Source of the DNA: Alistipes sp.
GTDB taxonomy: Bacteria; Bacteroidota; Bacteroidia; Bacteroidales; Rikenellaceae
Direction of reading: 5' to 3'
Assembly (NCBI RefSeq): GCF_020026455.1
Contig: NZ_JAHHQJ010000009.1
Span: 37,317-101,316 of the forward strand
Length of the DNA stretch: 64,000 nucleotides
Part shown: positions 52,824 to 62,878 of the stretch, piece by piece
Layout: every line of letters begins with the position of its first letter
How positions within the stretch are numbered: the stretch's first letter is position 1
Translations under genes and position numbers: made by a program
Notes under the pieces: generated by a model
Told to the model about the DNA's origin: nothing
Databases searched by the model: none
The model's input: only the letters and a program-made list of their open reading frames with translations

Positions 52824-55403
52824 TTATTCGCGGACACAACGGACGGGATGTGCTCCGTAACGGAAATAGGAGGTCGCATAGATGCTTTGATACGCTCCGG
52901 AGATGTTGATCGAAGAGCAACCAACCCCGAAATGGTTGAGTTTCGAGCCATTCCAGGTGTACGGCGACGCCGTATAGACACAGGCGTTCTCTCCGTTATT
53001 TTCGTAACGTGAGCCGTTCAGAAATCCGCCCAGCGGGTACTTGGCCGTCTGTGAGCCGTTGCAGTAGATCATGGCATAATATGGCACGGAGGCCGAAGCA
53101 ACGCTAATATCCTTGAAATCCTCCAGATCGGGAACCCGCCAGCCCGGGGGACAGGGATCATAGATCGTCTTATCCGTAATCATAATGATCTCCGAACCGG
53201 AGGTTCGGTTGCCCCACAAATTCGAATTGGAATCATAAAGCCAGTCCGAAACCGATTCCCACGGCTCCCAATCTTCAAAAGTGGCGTCATACATATACCA
53301 CGTCGGATGCTGAATCGACCACTTGATCGTCATCACGTCGTAGGGAACAGCATATTCCCGCGGATCACAGAGCTTATAGTCATATCCGGGAGCATAAATA
53401 ACATCGGCACGACACGGCTCATCCCAGACGGCTTCACGAAGCAGCGAGGAGTAGACCATCGGGTCTTTGCGGCCCCACTGGTAGAACAACCCACGAGAGG
53501 CGGGTTGGGTATAGTCCGTCGTCTCGGCGCCGAGATTCCGATCCATGAATACCGCACCGGAGGCATAGGTCTGGACCGAGTTCTCCATATCGTAATCCAC
53601 GGACCAGATATGCCACGACCAGATGCAATCGCCACGGCTGTCGAGCAGCCCAATGACAGCATTTCCGCGCTTGGATCCCGTGGTAAAGGTGATTCGTCCG
53701 TCGGCAAAAGAGACATCCGAGATGATTGCATTGCGTTCGGTTCCGGTTTCCCAGATCAGAATGGCGGAGGTCCCGTTCAGTCGCTGCGGACGGATGTTCG
53801 TCGTCGTTTTTCCGTTGCCCTGCACCGTAGCGTCGAACGAGTAGGTCGTATTGAGCTTGCGGGCGATATAACAGTTTGCCGTGCCGTCTTCATCCAGCGG
53901 GATGGCTTCGGCCTTAAAGCGGGCGTAGAGTTCCGTGCGGGCCTGCTGCGGACGGAACGCATAGGTCGCCGAGGTGGAGAGGCATTGCGTATAGCCGCCG
54001 TCCGAGTACCATCCCTCGAACTGATACCCCGCACCGGCGCATGCCGTCAGGTTGCAGCCCTGCTCGTAGCACAGCGCCACGCTCCGAAGACTACTGCCCG
54101 AGCCGGTCTCTCCGCTCCATAAGGCGCCCGAGGCCGAGATCGTGCCGCCGGCCGAGGGTTTGGCATAGACAACGTTGGCCATCCGATGTTCGAAGTCGTA
54201 GGTCCCGCAGACCCCATAGGGATCCCGCAGCGTGATGCGGTAGGCGAAGCGGGAGTTCGTTGAGGTGTAAACCGTCGGGCTGTACTGCACACCGAAGAGA
54301 TTGGTGCTGTTTGGATTATACACCTTGAAATCCGGGCCCGATTCGCCGTGGAAGTCGTCGAAAAACACCTTCGAGCTCTCGCCCGACACAACGGCAAACG
54401 TCCCGTTCAGCGGCAGCTCCCCGTCGTTGTTCTCCACATCGATATGCAGCAGGGGCGTCCCCTCGTAGATGCAGTAGTCGCCAAAGCGGTAGTCATCGAA
54501 GTCATCCCACACCTGAATCGAGTAGGAATAGACGCGCGTGTCGATCTCATCGTCGCCCAGAATCGAGATGCGGAAGGTGTAGTGGACATTGGCCCGGACG
54601 TTGAAATCCGAGGTGTTGTTGCCGCCCAGGTAGACCGTATAGAGGAGGTTCCGGCTGCCGTTCGTGGCGCGGATCAACAGGTACGAGGCGTGTTCCGGGG
54701 CATTCTTGGGGCTCTTCTGCCGCTGGTCCGTGATCAAGGGAACGGTGCCTTGCAGATTCGGAAGCAGGTAGCAGGTACCCGAGACCGTAGTTCCCGTGAG
54801 CATCGTCTCGGGGCTGTCCGTATAATCGGCCGGATCGGACGACGGAGCCGCCTCCGGGTCGAAGAGCGCCGCCGTGCGCGGGAGTGAGATCAGCTGCACG
54901 GAGCGAAGCACGATATTGGAGTCCTTGACGTCGATCTCGTAGGAGACTTTGGCTACGCACCGCCGTACCTCAATGGTCGAGAGGCTTGCCCCGGCAGCCG
55001 TAACGTCAAACTCCTCCTCGGCAGCCATCGGAAGACGCTCGTAACTTTCGGGGTCCGAGATTCGGAGTTCCTCTTCCGAGGGGTTCTCCCCAAGGTCGCG
55101 GCCGAGGTTGGCGGCGATGCGCATCCGATAATGTCCGGGGACGACCTCGAAGCGAAGGGGCGTCGCCTGCTGGTAGCGATGCAGGAGCAGTTCGCCTTTG
55201 TCGTCATAGAGGTAGAAGTTCAGATCGTCGATCGCATCCTCGGCCGTCGAGCGGGTCTGCTCCTGCATCCCGTCGGGACGGATGGCAATCTCGACCGCCA
55301 CACCGCGAGGCGCCACGGCCTCCTCCGTCAGGCTCTCCCGGCATCCGGTCAACGTCACAAGGAGGACCGACAGCAGGTGCGCCAATTGCTGGATTCGTTT
55401 CAT
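52824..55403 (-). CDS. DUF4906 fimbria tip-like lipoprotein
   Basis: The protein has 859 residues. The lipoprotein signal MKRIQQLAHLLSVLLVTLTG is followed by C. A fimbrillin-like N-terminal domain (DDLNFYLYDDKGELLLHRYQ) comes first, then an InlB B-repeat-like unit (GYQFEGWYSDGGYTQCLST). The last third carries a domain with DRNLGAETTDYTQPASRGLF and DPCPPGWRVPDLEDF, usual in tip or adhesin parts. It probably sits at the tip of the fimbria and touches the host or another cell (inference). The ATG at 55403 gives the lipobox; a longer frame upstream does not. Confidence 0.78.
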   Translation of the reverse strand: MKRIQQLAHLLSVLLVTLTGCRESLTEEAVAPRGVAVEIAIRPDGMQEQTRSTAEDAIDDLNFYLYDDKGELLLHRYQQATPLRFEVVPGHYRMRIAANLGRDLGENPSEEELRISDPESYERLPMAAEEEFDVTAAGASLSTIEVRRCVAKVSYEIDVKDSNIVLRSVQLISLPRTAALFDPEAAPSSDPADYTDSPETMLTGTTVSGTCYLLPNLQGTVPLITDQRQKSPKNAPEHASYLLIRATNGSRNLLYTVYLGGNNTSDFNVRANVHYTFRISILGDDEIDTRVYSYSIQVWDDFDDYRFGDYCIYEGTPLLHIDVENNDGELPLNGTFAVVSGESSKVFFDDFHGESGPDFKVYNPNSTNLFGVQYSPTVYTSTNSRFAYRITLRDPYGVCGTYDFEHRMANVVYAKPSAGGTISASGALWSGETGSGSSLRSVALCYEQGCNLTACAGAGYQFEGWYSDGGYTQCLSTSATYAFRPQQARTELYARFKAEAIPLDEDGTANCYIARKLNTTYSFDATVQGNGKTTTNIRPQRLNGTSAILIWETGTERNAIISDVSFADGRITFTTGSKRGNAVIGLLDSRGDCIWSWHIWSVDYDMENSVQTYASGAVFMDRNLGAETTDYTQPASRGLFYQWGRKDPMVYSSLLREAVWDEPCRADVIYAPGYDYKLCDPREYAVPYDVMTIKWSIQHPTWYMYDATFEDWEPWESVSDWLYDSNSNLWGNRTSGSEIIMITDKTIYDPCPPGWRVPDLEDFKDISVASASVPYYAMIYCNGSQTAKYPLGGFLNGSRYENNGENACVYTASPYTWNGSKLNHFGVGCSSINISGAYQSIYATSYFRYGAHPVRCVRE

Positions 55404-55479
55404 AACAGTTTGTTTTGAAAGGTTAGAAAAAGGGTCCCGTCCGACCCCTCGGGGCAAGGCGGGACCCGCAACACATGGA

Positions 55480-56511
55480 TTAGGCGCCCAGATCAACCGA
55501 CTGAGTGACGGGAGTCTCCCAATCGGCAACCGTCACCGACACCTGGCAATCCTGGCCCACAAGGCCCGTGATATTGGCCGCGACACGGTAGTAGCCGTTG
55601 CGGAAGATCCGACCCGCAGCCTTACCCGTCAGCTCAACCGAATAGGTCACCTCCGAACGGTCGTCACTCGTCGAGCTGCTGCCGTCACCATCGTAGGTCG
55701 TGTTGATCTCCAGCAGCACGCGGCTTCCGGTATCGAGTGTTCCTGTCTCGTAGAGGTAGAAGAGGTTGTTGTACTTCGACGAAGCCGTTCCCGGGGTCTG
55801 GGTATGGGTGTAGGTCATGGCTCCCGTCGAGGGCTCGCCGGCCACGACAAGCGACTGCGAAGCGGCGCGAGAGAGCTTCACCGAGTTGATCGTGATCGAG
55901 CCGGGATACTTCTCCGAAAACTCCGGGGCGATCGTGGTCTGCAGGGCGACCTTCGCCACCGTGCGCTTCAGAGAGATGCCTATCTGCGTCGAGGTGTTCA
56001 CCGCACCGACGGTCTTAGTCGTCGAGCCCGACATCACGAAGCCGCCCGAGCGCAGCGCCTTGGTCGAGACATCCGCGAAGGTGCCGTTGTAGGCTCCGGC
56101 CGACTGCTCCACGAGAGCCATAAGTGCCGACTTGGTCTTGACCGGCGAGGCGTCGTAGTTCGCAACGGCATAGAACGAGCATTCAGTGCCGGCCGCGGAC
56201 TTCGGAAGCGAGAAGATCGCCGATTTCGAGGCGAGTTCCGAAGCGGTGAAATCACGTCGCAGGAGCAGCTCGCCCGAGGTGTTGAACGTAAAGACCGAGA
56301 GCGACGAGAGGCTCTTCTCCCACGCCTCGGCCGTAGCCGTGGCATCGAAGAAGGCACGGCTCTGCGCATCATCGCCCGCAGAGAGGGTGATCGTTACCGA
56401 CGCGCCATCGGGGCGTGCCTCCGGGGCGGAATTCATCATCTCGGGTTCCTTGTTGCAAGAGGCAAACAGCGCAACGGCGAGAGCCACCATCGCAAAAAAT
56501 CGGTTTTTCAT
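55480..56511 (-). CDS. Major fimbrillin (FimA/Mfa1-like)
   Basis: The protein has 343 residues: a lipoprotein signal with AVALFASCNKEPE, then an N-terminal beta domain with an internal RAFFDATATAEAWEKSLSSL stretch, and a C-terminal domain ending TVADWETPVTQSVDLGA. It matches the Bacteroidales fimbrillin family, in which the lipid and N-terminal strand are cut off by gingipain-like or host proteases and the subunits join by strand exchange. It is the likely shaft subunit. It heads the cluster fimbrillin - DUF4906 - DUF3575 - DUF3868 - small lipoprotein. Confidence 0.8.
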   Translation of the reverse strand: MKNRFFAMVALAVALFASCNKEPEMMNSAPEARPDGASVTITLSAGDDAQSRAFFDATATAEAWEKSLSSLSVFTFNTSGELLLRRDFTASELASKSAIFSLPKSAAGTECSFYAVANYDASPVKTKSALMALVEQSAGAYNGTFADVSTKALRSGGFVMSGSTTKTVGAVNTSTQIGISLKRTVAKVALQTTIAPEFSEKYPGSITINSVKLSRAASQSLVVAGEPSTGAMTYTHTQTPGTASSKYNNLFYLYETGTLDTGSRVLLEINTTYDGDGSSSTSDDRSEVTYSVELTGKAAGRIFRNGYYRVAANITGLVGQDCQVSVTVADWETPVTQSVDLGA

Positions 56512-56547
56512 AGTTGTAATGATTTGAAAAGGTGATTGAAAGATGGG

Positions 56548-57024
56548 TTATTTGAAGTGTTGCGCGAGGGATGCCGAGCTTTCGGGACTCTGGTAGCCCG
56601 GCACTCCGTTTTCGTCGATCCACCGGCGGATGGCCCGTCGAAGCCGCTCCTTGAGAAGCCGGAACTCGGGACGCTGGGCAAAGTCATCCCCCAGCGGTGT
56701 GCGCTCGAAGATCGGCGAACAGATCCGGGTCAGCTTCAGCGCCACCGCCTGACGCTGGTTTGGGGGAATGGCCGGGTAGTCGGTCTCGAGGATCAGATGG
56801 ACCGTATCGTAGGGCGAGAAGAGCAGCCCCCGGAATAGAATCCGATCGGCAACACGGATCGCCTGGTCGACCGGAACACCGGCTTCAAGGCTTTGGCTGT
56901 AGCCCTCGAATGCCAACCGGCTGCGCCGTTCGATCATCCGTCGGTAACGGGGCTGCGAAGGGTGCCGCTCCTCAAGAAACTGCCGGAGGCGCTCGCTGAA
57001 CCACGTTTGATCGGGTCGTTCCAT
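56548..57024 (-). CDS. DUF1896 family protein
   Basis: The protein has 158 residues. FLEERHPSQPRYRRMIERRS, YSQSLEAGVPVDQAIRVADR and ILFRGLLFSPYDTVHLILE match the DUF1896 pattern, common on conjugative elements of Bacteroidetes. Function unknown. Its stop lies 12 bases from the start of the DUF3945 gene in the direction of transcription, so the two are likely one operon. Confidence 0.8.
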   Translation of the reverse strand: MERPDQTWFSERLRQFLEERHPSQPRYRRMIERRSRLAFEGYSQSLEAGVPVDQAIRVADRILFRGLLFSPYDTVHLILETDYPAIPPNQRQAVALKLTRICSPIFERTPLGDDFAQRPEFRLLKERLRRAIRRWIDENGVPGYQSPESSASLAQHFK

Positions 57025-57036
57025 CGTCGTGCGGCA

Positions 57037-58323
57037 TTAGCGTTTCCGGCCCCGGCTCGGCGCCTCGGACGCAGGTTCCTGTTTTTGGGGTTGTTTCTGC
57101 TCTTGCTGTTTCGTTTGGGAGGCCTGCTGCTCCTGGCGGCGCAGGTTCGTGAAGTCGTAGTCCACGCCGTTGGTCCGGGAGTTGAGCCGGATGATGCACG
57201 AGAGCGGCTTACCGTTGCGTCCGAGAATCGGGCGGGCCTTCTCCTTCGAACAGTCGAGCCCTCCGGGGCTTTTCACGGCGGCAAGCTGCCGTTCGTCAAG
57301 TTGCTTGGCAAGCGACTCGGGGATGTAGGGTTTGCTGTAACGGTAGTCCGTCATCCGGTATTCGCGTGTCAAAGCATCGAAGCCGACCTTTCCCGAATAG
57401 GTGATGTCGCCGTTACGCATCGTGCACCCCTCGACCTGCACACGGCTTCCCGAAGCGAGGTTCTCCTGCTGGGCTTCGGTCAGACGCACACCGTTGAAGA
57501 AGCGCAAGTCCGGGACTTCGCGTCGGGGAACCGTTACGAAGCGGTTGGTCGCCGGGTTCAGCGTCACGTAGCACCACTCCTTTTCACCCGTATGCGGGTT
57601 GGGCATCTCGTAGAGGCGATCCGGGGTCTTTCCCGACAGCATCTGCTCCTTGTCACTGGCCGTGAACATCAGCCGAAACTCCTCGCGTTCGAACTCCGGG
57701 CGGGCCAGGGCGCTTTCGAGCCCGACCTGCACGTCGCCGTTCTGATCCCGGAAAGGATGCAGGGCAAACTCTCCGGCTACGGAAAGGTCGCCGACCTTCA
57801 GACTGATGTTGTGGAGCTCCGTCGTGGGAAGACCCAGCTTCATCGCCTCCAGTTCCTTCGGCGTAACGACGGCGCCCATCTCCTTCAGCTCCTGCAGGTG
57901 CAGGTCCCGCGTGTCGAACTTGACCCGTTCGAGCTGGTACGAGGTAACGCGGTGGTCGTTCAAGGCCTTCAGCCCCTCGGGGTCCTTCGGGTTGTCGGCC
58001 AGCCGCAGCAGCGACTGCGCCACCTCGCTGGCCTTGTCCGCCGCAACCTTCAGGAAATGGAACGGCTTGGCATTCTCCTGCGAGAGGAAGCCCTTGATGA
58101 AGGCGCCCACGGCCGAGCTGTTCCGCAAGTCGAAAAAGGCAGGTTTGTTGGCCGTGAGCGGCGAGGTGGTGATGGCCTTGTACTGCCGTCCCTCCTGCTT
58201 GAGCTCCGAGACGGCTTCCACGGCACCGTTCTGCTCGTTGTAGAGCAGCAGCGTCTCCTTGTAGGAGGGATCGGCCTGCTCCGGGGCCTGGTTGATCGGT
58301 TGATTCAGATTCTCTTCGGGCAT
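57037..58323 (-). CDS. DUF4099/DUF3945 protein of the conjugative element
   Basis: The protein has 428 residues. The N-terminal part (YKETLLLYNEQNGAVEAVSE) is linked to a DUF4099-like region (about 125-175, with VTPKELEAMKLGLPTTELHN) and a DUF3945 core with LASGSRVQVEGCTMRNGDIT and repeats of the same kind. A Gln/Lys-rich tail (QTKQQEQKQPQKQE) ends it. Such proteins are typical cargo next to coupling protein genes in Bacteroides ICEs. No enzyme activity is known. Confidence 0.8.
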   Translation of the reverse strand: MPEENLNQPINQAPEQADPSYKETLLLYNEQNGAVEAVSELKQEGRQYKAITTSPLTANKPAFFDLRNSSAVGAFIKGFLSQENAKPFHFLKVAADKASEVAQSLLRLADNPKDPEGLKALNDHRVTSYQLERVKFDTRDLHLQELKEMGAVVTPKELEAMKLGLPTTELHNISLKVGDLSVAGEFALHPFRDQNGDVQVGLESALARPEFEREEFRLMFTASDKEQMLSGKTPDRLYEMPNPHTGEKEWCYVTLNPATNRFVTVPRREVPDLRFFNGVRLTEAQQENLASGSRVQVEGCTMRNGDITYSGKVGFDALTREYRMTDYRYSKPYIPESLAKQLDERQLAAVKSPGGLDCSKEKARPILGRNGKPLSCIIRLNSRTNGVDYDFTNLRRQEQQASQTKQQEQKQPQKQEPASEAPSRGRKR

Positions 58324-58449
58324 AATGCAACTGTTTTAAGTGAAACAAAAGATTGATGCCGCGAATATAAAGAGCTGAATGTCCGTCGCTTCCAATCGTC
58401 CTGCACAGGCCGCACATGGCCGTCAGAGGTGGGTTTTCCGCACGGCGGT

Positions 58450-59544
58450 TTACTTCTTTTTCTTCGGCAGGAGTCCCGCAAGGTCGGGGTCGCTCTCGAT
58501 GCGACGGATCTCCCGATCGACAATTTGGACCACCTCCTCCTTGATGCGGTAATAGTTCTCGCGGATGATCTCCTCCATGCGGTCCGTACCCTCCTCGTCG
58601 AGAAACGAGGAGATCTGCGGGATGGGAACGAAGCGCCGCTCCTCGGCTTGGATTGCCGCGCCGTCCTGCTCGATGCGGGCATGGAAAATTTTCTGCGGCA
58701 GGGGCTGGTCGACGTTGTCGGCCACCGAACCGACGAACATCCCTTGAGTCAGGTTCGAGATCTTCGACGGCGGGATCAGTGCGTCGAGCTGCGTGTTTGT
58801 CGAATGGGTGATATTCTCGTTCGAGACGGACTGCGACTCACGCAGCTGGACGATCTTGCCGAAGCGGTCGGAGAGCGTGCGGGCCGTGTCGCCCACCACC
58901 TGCCCCGAGAAGATGTTACCCACGGTGTTAAAGATCACCTTCGCCTCCTTGTCACCATAGTCGCGCTCCAACTGCGAGAAGTCCTGAAAGCCCAGGCAGA
59001 CGGCCACACGGTTCGAACGGGCCGTGGCAATGAGGTTATCCAACCCCCGGAAGTAGATCGTCGGAAGCTCGTCGATTATGATCGAGGATTTCAGCCGCCC
59101 CTTCTTGTTGATAAGCCGCACGATGCGTGAATTGTAAAGTCCCAGGGCTGCCGAGTAGATGTTCTGTCGGTCGGGGTTGTTTCCCACGCAGAGAATCTTG
59201 GGTGAGACCGGGTTGTTGATGTCCAGCGAGAAGTCGTTGCCCGTCATCACCCAGTAGAGCTGCGGCGAGATCATCCGTGAGAGAGGAATCTTTGCCGAGG
59301 CGATCTGCCCCTGCAACTGGTCCTGCGCATTGCCACGCCAGGCGTCCATGAAGGGCGAGAGGTAATTTTCGAGTTCGGGATAGGAGGTCAGCACCGGGAA
59401 GATCTTCTCATAGGGCTGGTTCAGAAACTCCACGGCGTGCGGGAAGGTGCAGCAGCGGCCTCCGTCGTAGATCTTCAGGTACCAGATGATCGCTGCCAGC
59501 AGGATGATCGGCGAATCGACGAAGAAGTCGCCCTGCTTCTGGAT
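58450..59544 (-). CDS. Type IV coupling protein (MobC/TraG type), second exon
   Basis: The last 364 residues of the coupling protein. It begins IQKQGDFFVDSPIILLAAII, which continues the NLNKTW end of the first exon at 61961-62878. It holds the Walker B region IIIDELPTIYFRGLDNLIAT and the late motif LGFQDFSQLERDYGDKEAKV, found in VirD4/TraG ATPases that pull DNA to the transfer channel. The group II intron at 59545-61960 interrupts it between TGG and ATC codons. Joined exons give about 670 residues, the normal size. Confidence 0.88.
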   Translation of the reverse strand: MQKQGDFFVDSPIILLAAIIWYLKIYDGGRCCTFPHAVEFLNQPYEKIFPVLTSYPELENYLSPFMDAWRGNAQDQLQGQIASAKIPLSRMISPQLYWVMTGNDFSLDINNPVSPKILCVGNNPDRQNIYSAALGLYNSRIVRLINKKGRLKSSIIIDELPTIYFRGLDNLIATARSNRVAVCLGFQDFSQLERDYGDKEAKVIFNTVGNIFSGQVVGDTARTLSDRFGKIVQLRESQSVSNENITHSTNTQLDALIPPSKISNLTQGMFVGSVADNVDQPLPQKIFHARIEQDGAAIQAEERRFVPIPQISSFLDEEGTDRMEEIIRENYYRIKEEVVQIVDREIRRIESDPDLAGLLPKKKK

Positions 59545-61960
59545 ATCGGGTAAGTCAGAGGCATTGCTGCCTCTTCCTCCCCTAAGAACCGTACGTGAGA
59601 GTTTCCCCTCATACGGCTCAAGCAACTCAATATTCCTATTTGTTATTAGAAATCGGCTCATACTTTCAACATTTTCGTTTATTTTGCTTGTAGCAGTTGT
59701 TGTGGACAAGTTGTCGTACAATCGAACCGTTAACATGTATTTTGTTGACGTTCCATGCTTTTGTACAATCTATAACTTTTCCACATAACGGACATGTCCG
59801 ATTCTGCTTGTTCCATAAATATAAGAGAGACTTACGTCCTTTGAGAGATTCCAGCATTTGTTGTTCCTTTCGCTGAGAGAAATAATCATCATATTCAGGG
59901 TCGAAAGGATTTGCTTCACCCTTGATTTGTTTGTACGGAGTATAATGTATATCCGACAACCTTTTAAGAGTCAAGTAATTTACTTTCTTGTTCTTTGATT
60001 CATATTTCCATGCAAATGTCCATTTACGCCCCCGAATTTCGTGCCAATACTTGTCTGCCACCCAGGTTATGCGTTTCTTCGGATGACGGCGTAAAGCCCA
60101 TTGCTTCGTGAGGTTATAAATGTGGTAGTCGCAATCATGAAAAGCAGCGGTTGATGCACCATATCGGTAGTAATTTCCCCAGCCTGTAATTACAGGATTG
60201 AGCATTCGTATCAGCGATTCCTGCTTACACGTTTTATGTCCTTTAACGATGTCACTGATTTTAGCTCTAAAGCGTTTCTGTGCCTCTTTTGACGGTGACG
60301 TGTATAGCCTTTTGCCAAACTTCCTTATATTGAAACCTAAGAAATCAAAACCGTTGTATATGTTTGTAATGGTAGTTTTCTCTTCAGATAAAGTAAGACC
60401 TCTTTCTTTGAGAAATTCTATTACTATAGGTTTGACCTCGTTTTCCAAAAGCTCCTTATCCCGACCAGTGATTATAAAATCGTCCGCATATCTGATAAGA
60501 TTCACTTTATAGTGGAATGTCTTATAGTTGATGAAACGTCTTTTGAATCTTTCAGCCAAGAGTGGTTGAAGTCCGTCAAGTGCCATATTTGCAAGTGTCG
60601 GTGATATGATACCTCCTTGTGGTGTACCTTCTTCTGTCGGGAACAGTTTGCCATTGAATACAGCTCCACATTTCAGCCATTTTCTGAGTATCGTCTTATC
60701 CATAGGAATGTGATTAAGAAGCCAGTCGTGGCTGATGTGGTCGAAGCAGCCTTTAATATCTCCCTCCAAAATCCATTCGGGGGAATGTTGGCGGTTTAGA
60801 ACCGTGTCAATCTGACGGATAGCGTCCATTGTCCTGCGTTTCTTGCGGAAACCATATGAAAAGCGGTCGCCTGTCGTTTCGGCTATCGGTTCTAAAGCCA
60901 TTAGGTATAATGCTTGCATCGCTCTGTCTTTCATTGTCGGTATTCCCAACGGTCGAAGTTTGCCGTTCTTTTTCTTGATATGAACCCTACGGAGCGGTTG
61001 AGGTTTATAACCACGGCGTTTGAGTTCATCAATTGCTTTGTACTTGCGCTTGGGAGAATCCCAAAGCTGTTTATCTACTCCAGACGTATTCTTCCCTTTG
61101 TTGGAAGTAACCCTCTTTACCGCCAATGCCTTGGCGTAAAAAGAGTGAGTAAGCATCCATTGTAAGGCTTTTACCTTATTATGTCTGCCTTCTTTCTGAG
61201 CCTTTACAATACGCGCTTGTAGCTTTCGGACATAGGTTTCACACTTGGACCAGTCCATACCGTCCCAAGTCTGATTCCTGTTGTCAGCAGGCGCACACGA
61301 TGTTTTAGTTTCGTTCATTTGCTTTCCTCCTTTTGAAAGTTCTATAAGTTATCTTGTAAAGAGTTACCATATACGGAAGTCTGCCCACTTTCGTGTCGGA
61401 TGATGTCACCAACAGCAACCCGTGATGTCGATTCAATCCGTATCCACCCCATTACAGGATGGCGTTCGCTTTTTCCGTTATCTCATACCTGCACCCCATT
61501 CGGCTTGCCTTGCGGTTTGCTTACTCGCTTTCTTACGAGAGAGATACAGGCTTGCCCTGTTCCACGTAATTGACAAACGGATAGTTTAGGTTCTGCCAAG
61601 TCCGCCGGCAGTTCTGTGTCCGTGTAACCCTAACATGGGCAAGGGTTATCCGACTGCTTACCTTTTGGTGAGAGCTAAAGTATCTTGCGCTCCTTCAAAC
61701 CTTACGACGGCTAAAGTCAGTTCACTTACGTTAACCATGCTATCCAGCCTCGCCACTTGGCAGTATGATACTAACCACCCTTGACTTTCCCTCACGGTTC
61801 AGTCTTGTCCTTTCGGAAAGTGTACTTTGTCCTATAAGCTTGGCACAACCCATCACTGGAGATGCACCTTATAGTAGGCTACCGCTGACGGAACAGCGGG
61901 TTAAATCTTACAATATACATTGTTGTCTAACAATCAATTACGTGACTTTCCAGGTCACAC
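59545..61960 (-). mobile_element. Group II intron in the coupling protein gene
   Basis: The intron starts GTGTGACC (61960 downward, minus strand) and ends CCCGAT (59545), a typical GTGYG ... AY border. Domain V lies at about 59577-59622 (GAGCCGTATGAGGGGAAAC then CTCTCACGTACGGTTC), and a domain VI stem follows (AGAGGC/GCCTCT). The reverse transcriptase lies in domain IV at 59666-61318. The roughly 640 bases before the ORF (61319-61960) carry no gene and hold domains I-III. Removing 2416 bases restores the reading frame exactly (TGG-ATC). Confidence 0.9.
59666..61318 (-). CDS. ltrA: Group II intron reverse transcriptase/maturase
   Basis: The protein has 550 residues. Reverse transcriptase motifs are ILEGDIKGCFDHISHDWLL, TPQGGIISPTLANMALDG and RYADDFIITGRDKELLE, with the catalytic Asp-Asp of YADD intact. 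A maturase (domain X) part follows (RMLNPVITGWGNYYRYG) and the C-terminus carries CPLCGKVIDCTKAWNVNKIH and VHNNCYKQNKRKC, a zinc-binding HNH-like endonuclease region, slightly unusual in form. It helps the RNA fold, splice and insert by target-primed reverse transcription. No stop or frameshift is seen, so the intron may be active. Confidence 0.95.
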   Translation of the reverse strand: MNETKTSCAPADNRNQTWDGMDWSKCETYVRKLQARIVKAQKEGRHNKVKALQWMLTHSFYAKALAVKRVTSNKGKNTSGVDKQLWDSPKRKYKAIDELKRRGYKPQPLRRVHIKKKNGKLRPLGIPTMKDRAMQALYLMALEPIAETTGDRFSYGFRKKRRTMDAIRQIDTVLNRQHSPEWILEGDIKGCFDHISHDWLLNHIPMDKTILRKWLKCGAVFNGKLFPTEEGTPQGGIISPTLANMALDGLQPLLAERFKRRFINYKTFHYKVNLIRYADDFIITGRDKELLENEVKPIVIEFLKERGLTLSEEKTTITNIYNGFDFLGFNIRKFGKRLYTSPSKEAQKRFRAKISDIVKGHKTCKQESLIRMLNPVITGWGNYYRYGASTAAFHDCDYHIYNLTKQWALRRHPKKRITWVADKYWHEIRGRKWTFAWKYESKNKKVNYLTLKRLSDIHYTPYKQIKGEANPFDPEYDDYFSQRKEQQMLESLKGRKSLLYLWNKQNRTCPLCGKVIDCTKAWNVNKIHVNGSIVRQLVHNNCYKQNKRKC

Positions 61961-62878
61961 CCACGTCTTGTTCAGGTTCAGCATGATGGTATAGGCCGAC
62001 TCGTAGGCGTCCGAGATGTCGGTCATAAACTCCGGGGCGATGGGATTGCAACGGTTCGAGCGGCGGGGGTCGTCGAAGTTGATGACGCAAAAGCGCGGCC
62101 GCGTCGGGTAGGCATCCAGATGACGCAGCAGGTGGTTGTAGGCCAGCAGCGACAGGTCGTCGAACTTGAAGTCGTAGATATACATCGCGAAGCCCTTCTC
62201 GATCTGCTGGCGGATGTAGCTGTTCACCACGGCGTAGGACTTGCCCGATCCGGGAGTTCCCAGCACCATCGTCGCCCGGAAGGGGTTGATGACGTTAATC
62301 ATCCCCGACCGCCACTCGCCCCGGTAGTAGTAGCGGGTCGGAAGGTTGACCGAGTATTCGTTTTCGAGCAGACGCGCCTCCTGTTCGAAGCTCTCGTTGT
62401 CCTCGTTGAAGGGATCACGGACAAGGGTCGTATGCAGCAGGCGGCGAACCCACACCCCGGCGGTCAGCAGCGCAAGGTAGCCGCCCAGCAGAGTCAGCAC
62501 ATAGCTCCAAAAGCGAACCTCCAGCCCCACGGGAAGGCTTCGCAGCCGATCGTTGCCGAAGAGCAGGAAGAAACCGGCCAGAGCCAGGAGGAGAATCTGC
62601 CGCTTCGAGGGTTTCCCGTCCCGTACGCTACGTGTGCCGTAGCACCCCAGCACCAAAAAGAAAAGGGAGCAGAGTTTTGTAATAGAAGACCAGGCGAAGA
62701 TCCCGGTCGACTGTTGAAGGTTCCAGAAGATTCGGTCCACGACGGGAGTGGTCAACGCATGGAGCGCAAACCAGTCGTAACAGAACCAGTAACTGTTCAG
62801 CCCCAGAAACACGATTCCAAGGGCCCGGGCAAACTGGACAATCTTCTCCAATGCCCGCAAATCATCCTCCTGCTGCAT
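61961..62878 (-). CDS. Type IV coupling protein (MobC/TraG type), first exon
   Basis: The first 306 residues. Start MQQEDDLRALEKIVQFARAL is followed by membrane helices (about 20-40, 60-80, 92-110 and 120-140) and the P-loop TMVLGTPGSGKSYAVVNSYI near 215. It ends YTIMLNLNKTW, where the intron enters. Without splicing, translation would stop after one extra codon, giving a protein lacking its Walker B and C-terminal parts. The relaxase usually next to such a gene lies beyond the window or elsewhere. Confidence 0.88.

Noticed and set aside
58450..59736. Coupling protein gene with its own start at 59736
   Set aside because: The first 64 codons of this frame are intron sequence; the true gene is two exons.
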